NCBI GenBank assembly: GCA_027493945.1
Contig: JAOSJU010000004.1
Span: 1-61,578 of the forward strand
Origin: Burkholderiaceae bacterium
Lineage (GTDB): Bacteria > Pseudomonadota > Gammaproteobacteria > Burkholderiales > Burkholderiaceae_E
Direction: 5' to 3'
Length of the DNA stretch: 61,578 nucleotides
Shown: piece by piece, positions 1-9,162 of the stretch
How the letters are laid out: the number at the start of each line of letters is the position of its first letter
Numbering within the stretch: the stretch's first letter is position 1
Program-made: the position numbers and the translations under genes
Notes under the pieces: generated by a model
What the model was told of the DNA's origin: nothing
Database searches by the model: none
The model's input: only the letters and a program-made list of their open reading frames with translations

Positions 1-167
1 AACAACGCCATCGCGACGGTCGCGAAGACCGGCACGCGGCGTACGGCCGGGCCGATCCCCACGGTCAAGCGCGATGCAAATGGCACCGACATGGGCATTA
101 CCGGTGTTCGGCGCGTCGACTATCATTGGAGGTCGAGGACGAATCCGTCCCTCGGCGAGGAGTTCGA

Positions 168-824
168 TGTGACCGAGCCGAATGCTGGCAAGTCGCGCCG
201 GTGTGGCGCACTTCGATACCGTTGCCGTGCGACATGGGAAGAAGATCCCACGCGCACTGATCGCCCGCGCCGTCGCGGGCGCGACTTTCGAGGCCGTCCT
301 CCCCCTGCTGGCACCGAGCAGGCGCTGGAGTTCGGCTGCGGAACCGGCCCCGTGACCGGGCGCCGCTCGCGCCAAGCGTGGGGCATCTGCTCGCGATGGA
401 CAACTGCCGGGTATGCTGACGCTGCGCCGCAAGCTGCGCGAACTCGGCATCGGCAACGTCGAGCCGTTGGAGGCCGACATCGCGCAGCGGATGCCCGCTT
501 GGCCCCTTCGATCCTCGCGCTCAGCAGCATGACGCTTCATCACATCGAGGACGTCGCGGGCCTCTTCGCAGAGTGCGCGACGCGCTCGCGCCCGGTGGCC
601 GGGTCGCCTTCGCCGATCTCGCGAAGGAGGACGGCAGCTTCCACGGAGCCGAGGTGCCGGGTGTCATGCATCACGGTTTCGAACCCGCGCAGCTCACGGG
701 CTGGCTCGAAGCGGCCGGCTTTGCCGACGTCGGGGTGCGCATCGCGCACTGCATCCGCCGAACGCGGGCGGACGGATCGACGCGCGAGTACCCGGTGCTG
801 CTCGTGACCGCGCGGCGCCGCTGA
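168..824 (+). CDS. Class I SAM-dependent methyltransferase (frameshifted)
   Basis: Pieces of one protein lie in three frames. A FDTVA-type N-terminus is near 210-260, and the SAM-binding motif I (LEFGCGTGPV) is at about 325-354. A post-motif segment SSMTLHHIEDV is at about 521-553. The C-terminus is open from 573 and contains ALAPGGRVAFADL and VMHHGFEP, ending at the TGA at 822-824. This order is that of a small Rossmann-fold methyltransferase of about 210 residues; the substrate cannot be told. The start is uncertain: a GTG at 168 is the most plausible. At least three single-base indels are needed to join the pieces, either sequence error or decay. Bases 1-167 upstream hold nothing I recognise. 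Confidence 0.6.
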
Positions 825-858
825 ATCGCCGCACCGGCAGGTACCACGCACCGCCCGC

Positions 859-1996
859 TCAGGCGTTCCTCCTGCCGCGCCCGAGCTCGCGCAGGATCAC
901 CAGGTGCTGGATGTCGTTGGTGTCCTCGTAGATGCGGCACACGCGCGCATCGCGATACAGCCGCTCCACCTGAAAGTCGCTCAGGTACCCATAGCCGCCG
1001 AGCACCGATCGCCTCGGAGCAGACCCACTCGGCGGCCTCGACGCCACCAGCTTCGCCATGCAGGCTTCCATCAGGCAGGGCCGGCGTTCGTCGCGCAGCT
1101 GCGCGGCGTGCAGCACGAGCTGGCGCGCCGCCTCGATTCGCGTCGCCATCGCGGCGATGCGAAAACCCACCGCCTGGCGCTCGATGATCGGCTTGCCGAA
1201 GGTCACGCGCTCGCGCGCGTAGGCCCGCGCGGCCTCGAGAGCGGCGCGGGCGATCCCCACCGCCTGCGCGGCGATGCCGATGCGCCCGCCTCGAGGTTTG
1301 ACAGCGCGATCCGGTAGCCCGCGCCCTCGTCGCTCAGCGCAGGTCCGCCGGAATGCGGACGTCCTCGGGCGGATCTGGCAGGTGTCCGACGCACGCTGCC
1401 CCATCTCGATTCGACGCGGGCCACCATGTAGCCCGGCGTGTCGGTGGGCACGATGAACGCGCTGATGCCGCGGCGACCGAGTTCGGGCGCCGTGACCGCG
1501 AACACGAGTGCAACGTCGGCATTCTTGCCGGTGGTGATGAACCGCTTGGTGCCCGAAAGCACGTAGTCGTCGCTCGTGCGACGCGCGCGGGTCGTGAGCG
1601 CCTCGGCGTCGGAGCCGCCCTGCGGCTCGGTCAGGCAGAACGCCGACAGCATCTGGCCGCGGGCCATCGGCACGAGGAAGCGCGCCTTCTGCGCGTCGGT
1701 GCCGAAGGTGGCGATCGGCATGCATCCGACCGAGTTGTGGCCGCTCATCACCGTGGCGCAGGCCGCGTCGCCGGCGGCGATCCCTCCAGCGCCACGGCCA
1801 GCGACACCGCATCGGCGCCGACGCCGCCCCACTGCTCGGGCACCGTCATCCCGAGCAGGCCCAGCTCGCCCATGCGGCGCAGCGCATCGCGCGGAAAGGC
1901 GCCCCGTGCGGTCCCACTCGGCCGAGTACGGAGCGAGCTGCCGCGCGCGAAGGCGCGCGGTGGCCTGGATCATCGCCTCGATTTGTTCAGGATCAT
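859..1996 (-). CDS. Acyl-CoA dehydrogenase (frameshifted)
   Basis: FAD-dependent oxidation of an acyl-CoA to the enoyl-CoA, passing electrons to ETF. The repaired product is about 380 residues, the usual family length. Visible family signatures are CLTEPQGGSDAEAL in the middle domain, GTKRFITTGKNADVALVF, and the C-terminal VLGGYGYLSDFQVERLYRDARVCRIYEDTNDIQ. The ATG at 1996 (MIL) fits the family N-terminus, but the frame changes a few codons later, then again near 1900, 1810, 1400 and 1320. It lies head-to-head with the TRAP receptor gene at 2138, so both may serve one carboxylic acid catabolic route. Substrate not deducible. Confidence 0.82.
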
Positions 1997-2074
1997 CTTC
2001 GTTCTCCCGTTGCCCCGGCTTATCGCCGAGGGCGCCACCCATCGCGCCGGATCTCTCCGCGATCCATGGATCCT

Positions 2075-2103
2075 TTGACAGGTCCAATATTTTCCGTGAT
2101 GCT
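2075..2103 (+). promoter_or_regulatory. Candidate promoter of the TRAP operon
   Basis: A perfect -35 hexamer TTGACA at 2075-2080 is followed after 17 bases by a weak -10 (GATGCT, 2098-2103). The dctP start is 35 bases further on. The region between the two divergent genes is short and more AT-rich than its surroundings. Only the -35 box is strong, so this is a modest call. Confidence 0.3.
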
Positions 2104-2137
2104 CGAGCCCTCGATATCTTTCCTCCAGAGCCCCTGC

Positions 2138-3112
2138 ATGCGCCCACCGCTCGCGGTCGCCGTCGCCGCCCTGTGCCTGGCCACCGCCAGCGCGGCCAGT
2201 GCCCAGACGAAGATCAACATCGGCATTGTCACCAATCCGACCTTCGTCCACACCGCGCGCGGCCAACTGGTTCAAGGAGTGCCCCGACAGCGGAGTGCCC
2301 GGCAAGCTCGAAGTCGTCGTGCACCACTCGGCGGTGCTCGGCAGCGAGACGCAGGTGCTGCAGCAGATCCAGCTCGGCACGACGCAGATGTCGGTGAGCA
2401 CCACTGGCCCGGTCGAGGCCTTCGTGCCCGAGATCAAGGCGCTCGAGATGCCGTTCCTGTTCCCCTCGTACGAGGCCGCCGGACAAGGTGCTCGACGGCC
2501 CGGTCGGCCAGACCTGCGCCGGCGCTTCGAGAAGGCCGGCTTCGCTGCCCTCGCCTTCCTCGACAACGGCTTTCTCGCAACGTCACCAACTCCAAGCGCG
2601 ACGTGAAGGAGCCCGCCGACCTCAAGGGGCTGAAGATTCGCACCATGGAGGCACCGACCCACCTTGCGATCTGGCGCGCGCTCGGTGCCAACCCCACGCC
2701 GATGGCATGGCCGATCTTCACCCAGCTGCAGCAGGGCGTCATCGACGGCCAGGAAAACCCGATCGCCGTGATCCACGCCGCCAAGCTGCCCGAGGCCGGC
2801 CAGAAGTACCTCTCGCTCACGCGCCACGTCTATTCGGCGCTGGTGTTCGTGGCCAACAAGCGCTTCGCCGACAACCTGCCCGCCGCCGAGCGCAAGGCGG
2901 TCGGCGAGTGCGCCCAAGTCGCGGCGCTCGAGGGCCGGCGCTACATCCGCGACAACGAGCGCCAGCAACTGGCCGACCTGAAGGCGGCCGGCATGGCATC
3001 CGACGAGAACCCTGACCTCGCCGCCTTCCGCAAGGCCACCCAGCCGGTGATCGACTCGCTGTCGGGCGACACGAAGAAGCTGGTCGAGCAGATCCGGGCA
3101 GAGGTGAAATAG
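2138..3112 (+). CDS. dctP: TRAP transporter substrate-binding protein DctP (frameshifted)
   Basis: Periplasmic receptor of a tripartite ATP-independent transporter. The start at 2138 gives a classical signal peptide (MRPPLAVAVAALCLATA, cleavage after ASA-Q). Later segments match the DctP fold: VLGSETQVLQQIQLGTTQMS, the ligand-binding region LKGLKIRTMEAPTHLAIWRALGANP, and LQQGVIDGQENP. The repaired length is about 325 residues, as expected. Frames change near 2265, 2485 and 2580. The small and large membrane subunits follow directly, so this is a full DctPQM set. The ligand is probably a carboxylate by family and by the adjacent acyl-CoA dehydrogenase (inference). Confidence 0.85.
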   Translation: MRPPLAVAVAALCLATASAASAQTKINIGIVTNPTFVHTARGQLVQGVPRQRSARQARSRRAPLGGARQRDAGAAADPARHDADVGEHHWPGRGLRARDQGARDAVPVPLVRGRRTRCSTARSARPAPALREGRLRCPRLPRQRLSRNVTNSKRDVKEPADLKGLKIRTMEAPTHLAIWRALGANPTPMAWPIFTQLQQGVIDGQENPIAVIHAAKLPEAGQKYLSLTRHVYSALVFVANKRFADNLPAAERKAVGECAQVAALEGRRYIRDNERQQLADLKAAGMASDENPDLAAFRKATQPVIDSLSGDTKKLVEQIRAEVK

Positions 3113-3136
3113 CGCCGGCACTGCAGGCACGCGCCG

Positions 3137-3614
3137 ATGCAGGCCCTGCTGCGACTCAGCCGCGCGCTGAACGCCGCGGTTGAGAAACTGCTGATGGCGA
3201 TCGGCGCGGCCATCTGCGTGATCCTGTTCGCGCAGGTGGTGTTCCGGTACGCAGGAGACTCGCTCGGCTGGTCCGGAGGAGGTGAGCCGCCACCTGCTGG
3301 TGGCGATCACGTTCCTCGGCGGCACAGTCGCCTACAAGCGCGCGAGCTTCATCGGCCTGCAGGGCATCGGCCACAGCCTCGGCCCGGCCTTCCAGCGCTC
3401 GGTGGTGCTCGTGCTGCAGCTGCTCACGCTGGCCTGCTTCGTGCTCATCGCGTGGTTCGGGGCGGCCTACACGCTCAAGGCGGCCGAGCACACGTCGGCG
3501 TCGCTGCAGATCCCGATGTCGATCCCCTACTCGGTGATCCCGATCTCGGCGCTCGTCTTCATCGTGCACGTGCTGGCCGACATGGTTGCCACCCGCGAGA
3601 AGCGTCCCCGATGA
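3137..3614 (+). CDS. dctQ: TRAP transporter small permease DctQ (frameshifted)
   Basis: Four-helix membrane protein of about 158 residues. The first helix lies in LLMAIGAAICVILFAQVVFRY. After a frame change near 3275 the rest reads LLVAITFLGGTVAYKR to VIPISALVFIVHVLADMVATREKRP. The family motif W-S-E-E-V-S-R is restored by removing one G from the run at 3275-3276, which strongly suggests a base-call error. It sits 24 bases after dctP, and its TGA (3612-3614) overlaps the ATG of dctM (ATGA), a typical translational coupling. Confidence 0.85.
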
Positions 3615-4914
3615 TCGTCGTGCTCCTGTTCGGAGCGCTGTTCCTGCTGATCGCGCTGGGGCTGCCGATCGCGCTGTCGATCGGCCTGCCGGCCATCGGC
3701 GCGATTCTCGCGCCGGGAGTCTTCCCGCCCGAGGTCGACACGGCGGGGCTGGGCCAGACGATCATCCAGTTGCTCTTCGCGGGCGTCGATTCCTTCGATC
3801 TTCTGGCGGTGCCGCTGTTCATGCTGGCCGGCTCGATCATGGAGCGCGGCGGCATCTCGCAGCAGCTGATCGAATTCTCCGACTCGCTGGTGGGCTGGGC
3901 GCCGGGCGGACTCGCCTGCGCGGTGATCGTGGCCTCGATGTTCTTCGCGGGCATCTCGGGCTCGGCGGCGGCCGACACCGCGGCGCTGGGCGCGGTGGCG
4001 ATCCCGGCCATGATCCGCCAGGGCTACCCGCCGGCCTTTTCCGCGGCGCTGGTGGCGGCGGGCGGTGCGATCGGCGTGATCATCCCGCCGTCGATCCCGA
4101 TGGTGATCTTCGGCTTCCTCACCAACGTCTCGATCGCGGAGCTGTTCGCCGGCGGACTGTTCGTCGGCCTGCTGTTCGGACTGTCGTTCATGGGCGTGGC
4201 GATCTGGAAGGCGCTGCGCCACGGCTACGGCACGCGCCGCCCGTTCTCGCTGCGCTTCGTCTACACCTCGTTCAGGAAAGCGCTGTGGTCGCTCGGCGCG
4301 CCGGTGATCGTGCTGGGCGGCATCCTGAGCGGCATCGTCACGGTGACCGAGGCGGCGGCGCTCGCCGTCTTCTACGCGCTGCTGGTGGCGATCTGGGTCA
4401 ACCGCAAGCTCAGCTGGCGCGAACTGCCCGGGCTGCTGGTGGAGTCGCAGGTGATCGCGGCGACGATCCTGTTCATCATCGCGATGGCCAAGGTGTTCAC
4501 CGGCTGGTGGCGATGCAGCAGACCCCCGCGATGCTGCAAAGCGCGATCGCCACGATGGCGCTGCCGCCCCGGGGCCTGCTGCTGCTGGTGATGGCGGGCC
4601 TGCTGGTCGTGGGCTGCGTGATGGAGACCACTGCCGCGCTCATCCTGCTGGTGCCGGTGCTCGCGCCGCTCACCGTGCACATGGGCGTCGACCCGATGCA
4701 CTTCGGCGTGCTGATGGTGGTGAACCCGGCCATCGGCATGCTCACCCCGCCGGTGGGCATCTGTCTGTTCGTGAGCTGCGGCATCGCCGGACTGTCGCTC
4801 GGACAGGTGGGTCGCGCGATCATGCCCTTCGTGGCGGCGGCGGTGGCCGCGCTGATGGTGGCGAGCTACTGGCCGCCGCTCACGACCTGGCTGCCTTCGC
4901 TGATTTACCGGTAG
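3611..4914 (+). CDS. dctM: TRAP transporter large permease DctM (one frameshift)
   Basis: Large transport subunit with about 12 membrane segments; it couples substrate uptake to a sodium or proton gradient. Family signatures include LPIALSIGLPAIGAI, MFFAGISGSAAADTAALG, AAGGAIGVIIPPSIPMVIFG and, near the end, NPAIGMLTPPVGICLFV. The reading frame is open from the overlapping ATG at 3611 to about 4500, then continues in the next frame to the stop at 4912-4914. Restoring one T in ACC(T)GG near 4501 repairs KVFTWLVA. Repaired length is about 434 residues, normal for DctM. Confidence 0.9.
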
Positions 4915-5023
4915 ATGTCGGGTACGAGCCGCGATTACCCACGAAGGGCATCCGCGCGAGTGGCGTGGACGCGGTACACGCTCGAAGCGAAGTCGCCGCG
5001 CCAGCCGGGCAGTCCGATGACTA

Positions 5024-5627
5024 TCAGGTCAAGCCGCGCTCAGTGATTACCACGAGGACTCTCGTACCGGTCTCCAACCCGCGCAGCTGATGCCGGACCA
5101 TCCCGGGAAATTCGGCGAAATCGCCTTCGCCGAGACGCACCGAGCGAGTACCCAGCGTGATCTCCACCGCGCCATGTAGTACGTAGAACATCTCTTCGCC
5201 TTCGTGGAACGCCTGCTCCCCGATGGTCGAGGTTCCCAACTGCAACATGAATGCGCTCGCACCCGTGTGGTCACCGGAACGGTTCAGCGCGACGAAGGTA
5301 TATTCGCCGCCGCTGCCGACGACGCATTTGGCAGCCTGCTCGCTCGAACGGACCACGTGCAGAAAATCAGCCGCGGCATCTTCACCGAGCAGCGTCGACA
5401 CCGAGGTGCGCAGCGCCTTGGCCAGCCGCATCAGCGCCGCCAGCGACAGTGGCTTCTTGCCGCGCTCGTAGCGCGACAGATGCCCGCGACTCAGGCCAGC
5501 TGCCTGGGCGACTTGCTCGAAGCGTAAGGTTGCGCCGACGCCGGATTGTTCGCGCCACGAGGGGCACGGGCGTCGCTTCGGCGTTCGCCGTGTCTTCGGT
5601 CGGTGGACCTTTTCTGGAGGTCAGCAT
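5024..5627 (-). CDS. XRE-family regulator with C-terminal cupin domain (one frameshift)
   Basis: An N-terminal helix-turn-helix reads EQVAQAAGLSRGHLSRYERGKKPLS. A cupin domain follows, with GASAFMLQLGTS, FHEGEEMFYVLHGAVEITLG and FPGMVRHQLRGLE. This HTH plus cupin layout is typical of repressors of small-molecule catabolism that sense the ligand through the cupin. The start at 5627 is in a different frame from the HTH; the join is near 5525. Repaired length is about 200 residues. It is divergent from the glutathione S-transferase gene at 5814, and the gap holds two strong palindromes, so autoregulation and control of the GST/TRAP-receptor side is likely. Confidence 0.78.
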
Positions 5628-5682
5628 GGGGTTCGTCCCGGGAGGTCACGTCGCCTGCGTATCGATAGCCGGGCTGTCGGTT

Positions 5683-5767
5683 GCGAAATCTCGCTGTCAC
5701 GAGATTTCGCTTGCGGCCTGCCCGATTGTAGGCCTACTATGTTGCCCACAGGACAACATAGTTGTCC
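5683..5767. promoter_or_regulatory. Palindromic operator region between XRE-cupin and GST genes
   Basis: Three inverted repeats lie in the 186-base divergent gap. The first is a perfect 11-base-arm palindrome at 5683-5693/5700-5710 (GCGAAATCTCG, 6-base loop). The second is CTATGTTG/CAACATAG at 5737-5744/5754-5761. The third is the 17-base GGACAAC-ATA-GTTGTCC at 5751-5767. A TACTAT -10-like box (5735-5740) sits just before the last palindrome on the + strand. I infer binding sites for the XRE-cupin regulator. Confidence 0.5.
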
Positions 5768-5813
5768 CGAGTGATTCCTGGCTCCATCCCCGGATTCCGT
5801 TCGGCCCTCACCC

Positions 5814-6428
5814 ATGCTGACGCTCTACGATCATCCGCTTTCCGGGAACTGCCACAAGGTGAGGCTGTTTCTTTCCATTCTCGGCCTCAGCTACAAGAGC
5901 GTTTTCATTGACGTGCCGGCCGGCGCGAACCACGAATCCGCTTTCGTCGCGATGAACCCGCTACGGCAGATCCCCGTGCTTAGCGACGGCGACTACACGG
6001 TCCAGGACAGCCAGGCCATCTTGGTCTATCTCGCACGACGCTATCTGCCCGAATGGGCCGGCAGCGACGCGTTCGAGTCTGGCACCATCATGCAGTGGCT
6101 GTCGTTCGCGGCGAACGAGATCGGCAACAGCCTCCAGCCCGCGCGAGTCTTCTACCTGCTCGGAGAAGAGGTCGACATCGAACTCGCCCAGCGCAAGGGC
6201 CTGCGCGCACTATCGCTTCTCGATGCACATCTGGGTCGGCAGCAGTGGCTCGCCTGCGGGCGACCGACTATTGCCGACATCGCCTGCTTCCCCTACGTGG
6301 CGCTATCTCGCGAAGGTCACTTGCCGCTGGACGAATTCGGCAACGTTCTGACCTGGATCGCGAGTATCACGAGACTCCCCGGATATATCGACATGCCTGG
6401 GCTCCCGCCCCCGGCCGGCACAACCTGA
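5814..6428 (+). CDS. Glutathione S-transferase
   Basis: Intact 204-residue protein with the two GST domains. The N-terminal thioredoxin-like domain has SGNCHKVRLFLSILGL near residues 9-24 and the glutathione-binding PLRQIPVLSDGD...VQDSQAILVYLARRYLP. The helical C-terminal domain ends with RPTIADIACFPYVALSREG, which carries the conserved N-capping box and hydrophobic staple. It conjugates glutathione to electrophiles or acts in peroxide detoxification; the substrate is unknown. It heads a co-directional group with a TRAP receptor, MOSC protein and flavoprotein reductase and is probably controlled by the divergent XRE-cupin gene. Confidence 0.93.
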   Translation: MLTLYDHPLSGNCHKVRLFLSILGLSYKSVFIDVPAGANHESAFVAMNPLRQIPVLSDGDYTVQDSQAILVYLARRYLPEWAGSDAFESGTIMQWLSFAANEIGNSLQPARVFYLLGEEVDIELAQRKGLRALSLLDAHLGRQQWLACGRPTIADIACFPYVALSREGHLPLDEFGNVLTWIASITRLPGYIDMPGLPPPAGTT

Positions 6429-6504
6429 TAGCCACGATTGCAGCCAACGCGATGCACCGAGTCGCCGTAGAGCGACTCAAAAAAAGACAACACGGGAGAA
6501 CAAG

Positions 6505-7590
6505 ATGGATCGACGTGCATGGATATCCGGGACCACGGCCGCGACGCTTGCGACCGCTTCCCCAATCGCGATCGCGCAGGACGCTCCGACCGTTCGCTGG
6601 CGCATGCCCAGCAGCTTCCCGAAGAGCCTCGATACGGTCTACGGCAATGCCGTCAGTATCGCCACCTGGGTCAAGCGACTGACGGGCGGCAAGTTCACGA
6701 TCACCCCTTATGGCGCCGGCGAACTCGTGCCGCCCTTGGCGATCCTCGACGCGGTTCAAGAAAAGACCGTCGATTGCGGACACACGGCCGGCTTTTACTA
6801 TCTTGGCAAGGAACCGGCCTTGGTCTTCGACACCGGCGTTCCGTTCGGCATGAACCCGCGGCAGCACACCGCGTGGATGATGCATGGCGGCGGCCTCGAG
6901 ACCATGCGCGAGGTCTATGCGCGCTTCCACGTGGTACAGCTGCCTGCCGGAAACACCGGTGCGCAAATGGGTGGATGGTTCAAGAAAGAGATCCGCAGCC
7001 CCGACGATTTCAAGGGCCTGCGCATTCGCACGCCCGGCTTTCTGGGAAAAGTCTACGCGAAGCTGGGCGCCACTGCGCTCGCACTGCCAGCCTCTGAAAT
7101 TTACCAGACCCTCGAGAAGGGAACCATCGACGCGGTCGAGTGGGTCGGGCCGTACGACGACGAGAAACTGGGCTTTTCGAAGGTCACGAAGTACTACTAC
7201 GGCCCGGGCGTCATGGAACTGGGCGCCTCGCTCTGTGTCATCGTGAATCAAGACAGCTGGACCGCACTTCCGGACGCCTACAAGGCGGCGCTTGAAGCCG
7301 CTTGTGCGATCGCGGCGAACGACATGCTCGCGAAATACGATACGTTCAACGTGATCGCGTTGAAAAAGCTCGTCGCCAGCGGTACGAAGCTGGGCTTCTG
7401 GCCGCAGTCGGTCATGGACGCCATGCGCCGTGCCACCGACGAGGTCATCCGCGAGGAAGCGTCGTCGAGCGAACTCTTCCGGAAGGTGCACGCTAACTGG
7501 CGGGCATATCTGGATGACCAGTTGCTGTGGGCGTCGGTCAACGACGGCGCTGCAGAGCAGGTCCTGCTCAAGGGTCGAACGAAGTCCTGA
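6505..7590 (+). CDS. Orphan TRAP transporter substrate-binding protein
   Basis: Intact 361-residue DctP-type receptor. The N-terminus has an RR-containing hydrophobic signal (MDRRAWISGTTAATLATA, likely Tat or Sec export) ending near AIAQD. Family features include SFPKSLDTVYG, the ligand-binding Arg segment FKGLRIRTPGFLGKVYAKLG, and TLEKGTIDAVEWVGPYDD. These resemble the TakP/2-oxoacid branch of TRAP receptors. No membrane subunits lie beside it, so it must use a permease encoded elsewhere, perhaps the DctQM pair at 3137-4914, or act as a sensor. Codon use is less GC-extreme than in the flanking genes. Confidence 0.9.
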   Translation: MDRRAWISGTTAATLATASPIAIAQDAPTVRWRMPSSFPKSLDTVYGNAVSIATWVKRLTGGKFTITPYGAGELVPPLAILDAVQEKTVDCGHTAGFYYLGKEPALVFDTGVPFGMNPRQHTAWMMHGGGLETMREVYARFHVVQLPAGNTGAQMGGWFKKEIRSPDDFKGLRIRTPGFLGKVYAKLGATALALPASEIYQTLEKGTIDAVEWVGPYDDEKLGFSKVTKYYYGPGVMELGASLCVIVNQDSWTALPDAYKAALEAACAIAANDMLAKYDTFNVIALKKLVASGTKLGFWPQSVMDAMRRATDEVIREEASSSELFRKVHANWRAYLDDQLLWASVNDGAAEQVLLKGRTKS

Positions 7591-7627
7591 GGCCCGGGCG
7601 CCTCGTCAACCAACCTACGGAGTCGCC

Positions 7628-8095
7628 GTGTTTTCGGGCACCGTCGTCGCGCTGTGCAGTGCACCCCGATCGTTCCTGCCAATGCGCAGCTACCCCAGCT
7701 TGACGCTCGAAGCCGGCGTTGGCGTGGTGGGCGACCGCTATGCGAAGCGCATCGGCTTCTATTCCGATCTGCATCACGACGGCCGACAGGTCACCCTGTT
7801 CGAAAGCGAAACACTCCGCGCGATCGAGCGCGACTACCGGGTTACGCTCACCCCCGCTGACCATCGCCGCAACATCACGACCGAGGGCGTTCCACTGAAT
7901 CATCTCGTCGGCCGGCGCTTCACGATCGGCGAGACTCTTCTCGAAGGCGTGATGCTGAGCGTCCCGTGCCGCCACATCGAGCAGGTGACGGGCAAGGAGG
8001 TCTTCAATGCAATGATCCATCGAAGCGGACTCATGGCGCGCATTGTCCGGGGCGGTTGCGTACGCGTCGGCGATGAGATCAAGCCGGAGAACTGA
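7628..8095 (+). CDS. MOSC-domain protein
   Basis: About 155 residues from a GTG at 7628. The MOSC core is visible: LEAGVGVVGDRYA, VTLFESE, HRRNITTEGVPLNHLVGRRFTIGE (residues 79-102) and the conserved cysteine of SVPCRHIEQVTGK (Cys114). MOSC domains bind the molybdenum cofactor or handle a sulfur/oxygen ligand on it. The next gene, a flavin/[2Fe-2S] reductase, starts two bases after this stop. The two are therefore almost certainly co-translated and probably act as one enzyme; the two domains also occur fused in single proteins. The GTG was chosen because the homology begins at once and the upstream frame enters the TRAP gene. Confidence 0.85.
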   Translation: MFSGTVVALCSAPRSFLPMRSYPSLTLEAGVGVVGDRYAKRIGFYSDLHHDGRQVTLFESETLRAIERDYRVTLTPADHRRNITTEGVPLNHLVGRRFTIGETLLEGVMLSVPCRHIEQVTGKEVFNAMIHRSGLMARIVRGGCVRVGDEIKPEN

Positions 8096-8096
8096 G

Positions 8097-9062
8097 GTGA
8101 CGTTCAAACCGTTCCATCACCTGACTCTTCGCGTTTCGTCGATCAAGCGTCTGGGCAATGCGATCGTGTGCCTCGAGCTCGAGGATCCCGATGGCTGGGA
8201 GCTTCCGCCATTCACCGCGGGCGCGCATCTAGACCTCCACCTGCCGGAGGCCGGCGTACGGCAGTACTCGCTGAGCGGCGACCCGGCTGTGCGCAATCGC
8301 TACGAAATCGCAGTGCGCCGGATCGGCGACGGTCGTGGCGGATCGCGTTGGATCCACGACAGGCTTTCAGTGGGCGACGTGGTGTATTCGTCATTGCCCC
8401 GGAATCACTTCTCCCTCGGTCCAGCTTATGCCGAGTACATCCTCATCGCCGGAGGAATCGGGATCACCCCGCTACGGTCGATGACTTTCGAGCTCGGGCG
8501 CGCAGGCAAACCCTACAGCTTGTGGTATTGCGCTCGTGACGAGGCGCATGCCGCTTACGTCGACGAGTTGCGCGCTCGCGTTCCGCGCGAGCGATTGAGT
8601 CTCACGTTCACCGGACCGGAGCAGAGCGCCCGTCTCGACTTCGGCGCCCTTCTGCGCGAAGCACGCGCCGACACCGCTGTCTACTGTTGTGGCCCGTCCA
8701 CGCTGATGAACGCTGTACGCGAGGCCACGCGGCACTGGCCACAAGAGGCCGTGCACTTCGAGGCGTTTGCCCCGGCTTGCGCCGTCGAGCCGGGAGCCGA
8801 GCACGCCTTCGAGGTCGAACTCGCACGATCCCATCGCACGATCTCCGTCCAGGAGGGGCAGACAATCCTGCAGGCACTTCGCGAGCACGGCGTGGAGGTC
8901 GAATCGTCGTGTGAGGCCGGGGTGTGCCGAGCCTGCAAGACGGATTATCTCGATGGCCTTCCCGTTCACCGCGATCTCGTACTCAGCGTCGACGAACGCA
9001 GGACATCGATGCTCATCTGCGTTTCGGGGTGCTCGTCGAAACGGATCGTCCTGGACAGATAG
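8097..9062 (+). CDS. Flavin/[2Fe-2S] reductase of the phthalate dioxygenase reductase type
   Basis: 321 residues from GTG 8097, intact. Domain order: FMN-binding barrel with RQYSLSGD (55-62), NAD-binding domain with AGGIGITPLRSM (118-129) and CCGPSTLM (197-204), then a C-terminal plant-type ferredoxin with cysteines 272, 277, 280 and 308 (CX4CX2CX27C). This layout is that of VanB and phthalate dioxygenase reductase, which carry electrons from NAD(P)H to a Rieske oxygenase. No oxygenase is present. The only partner is the MOSC gene two bases upstream, so electron delivery to a molybdenum or N-hydroxylated substrate system is possible (inference). Confidence 0.9.
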   Translation: MTFKPFHHLTLRVSSIKRLGNAIVCLELEDPDGWELPPFTAGAHLDLHLPEAGVRQYSLSGDPAVRNRYEIAVRRIGDGRGGSRWIHDRLSVGDVVYSSLPRNHFSLGPAYAEYILIAGGIGITPLRSMTFELGRAGKPYSLWYCARDEAHAAYVDELRARVPRERLSLTFTGPEQSARLDFGALLREARADTAVYCCGPSTLMNAVREATRHWPQEAVHFEAFAPACAVEPGAEHAFEVELARSHRTISVQEGQTILQALREHGVEVESSCEAGVCRACKTDYLDGLPVHRDLVLSVDERRTSMLICVSGCSSKRIVLDR

Positions 9063-9162
9063 TCTTTGACCTTGCCGATACGCCCGGCGCGCTGGATCGA
9101 TCGAATGGACGCAGCGGCGGTAAAGGAGCCCTTAGAATCGCACCGTAACCGGAGCCCTCCTC

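Noticed and set aside
1..167. Possible gene end before the methyltransferase
   Set aside because: An open frame runs from base 1, but its translation matches nothing I recognise and has no convincing stop or start.
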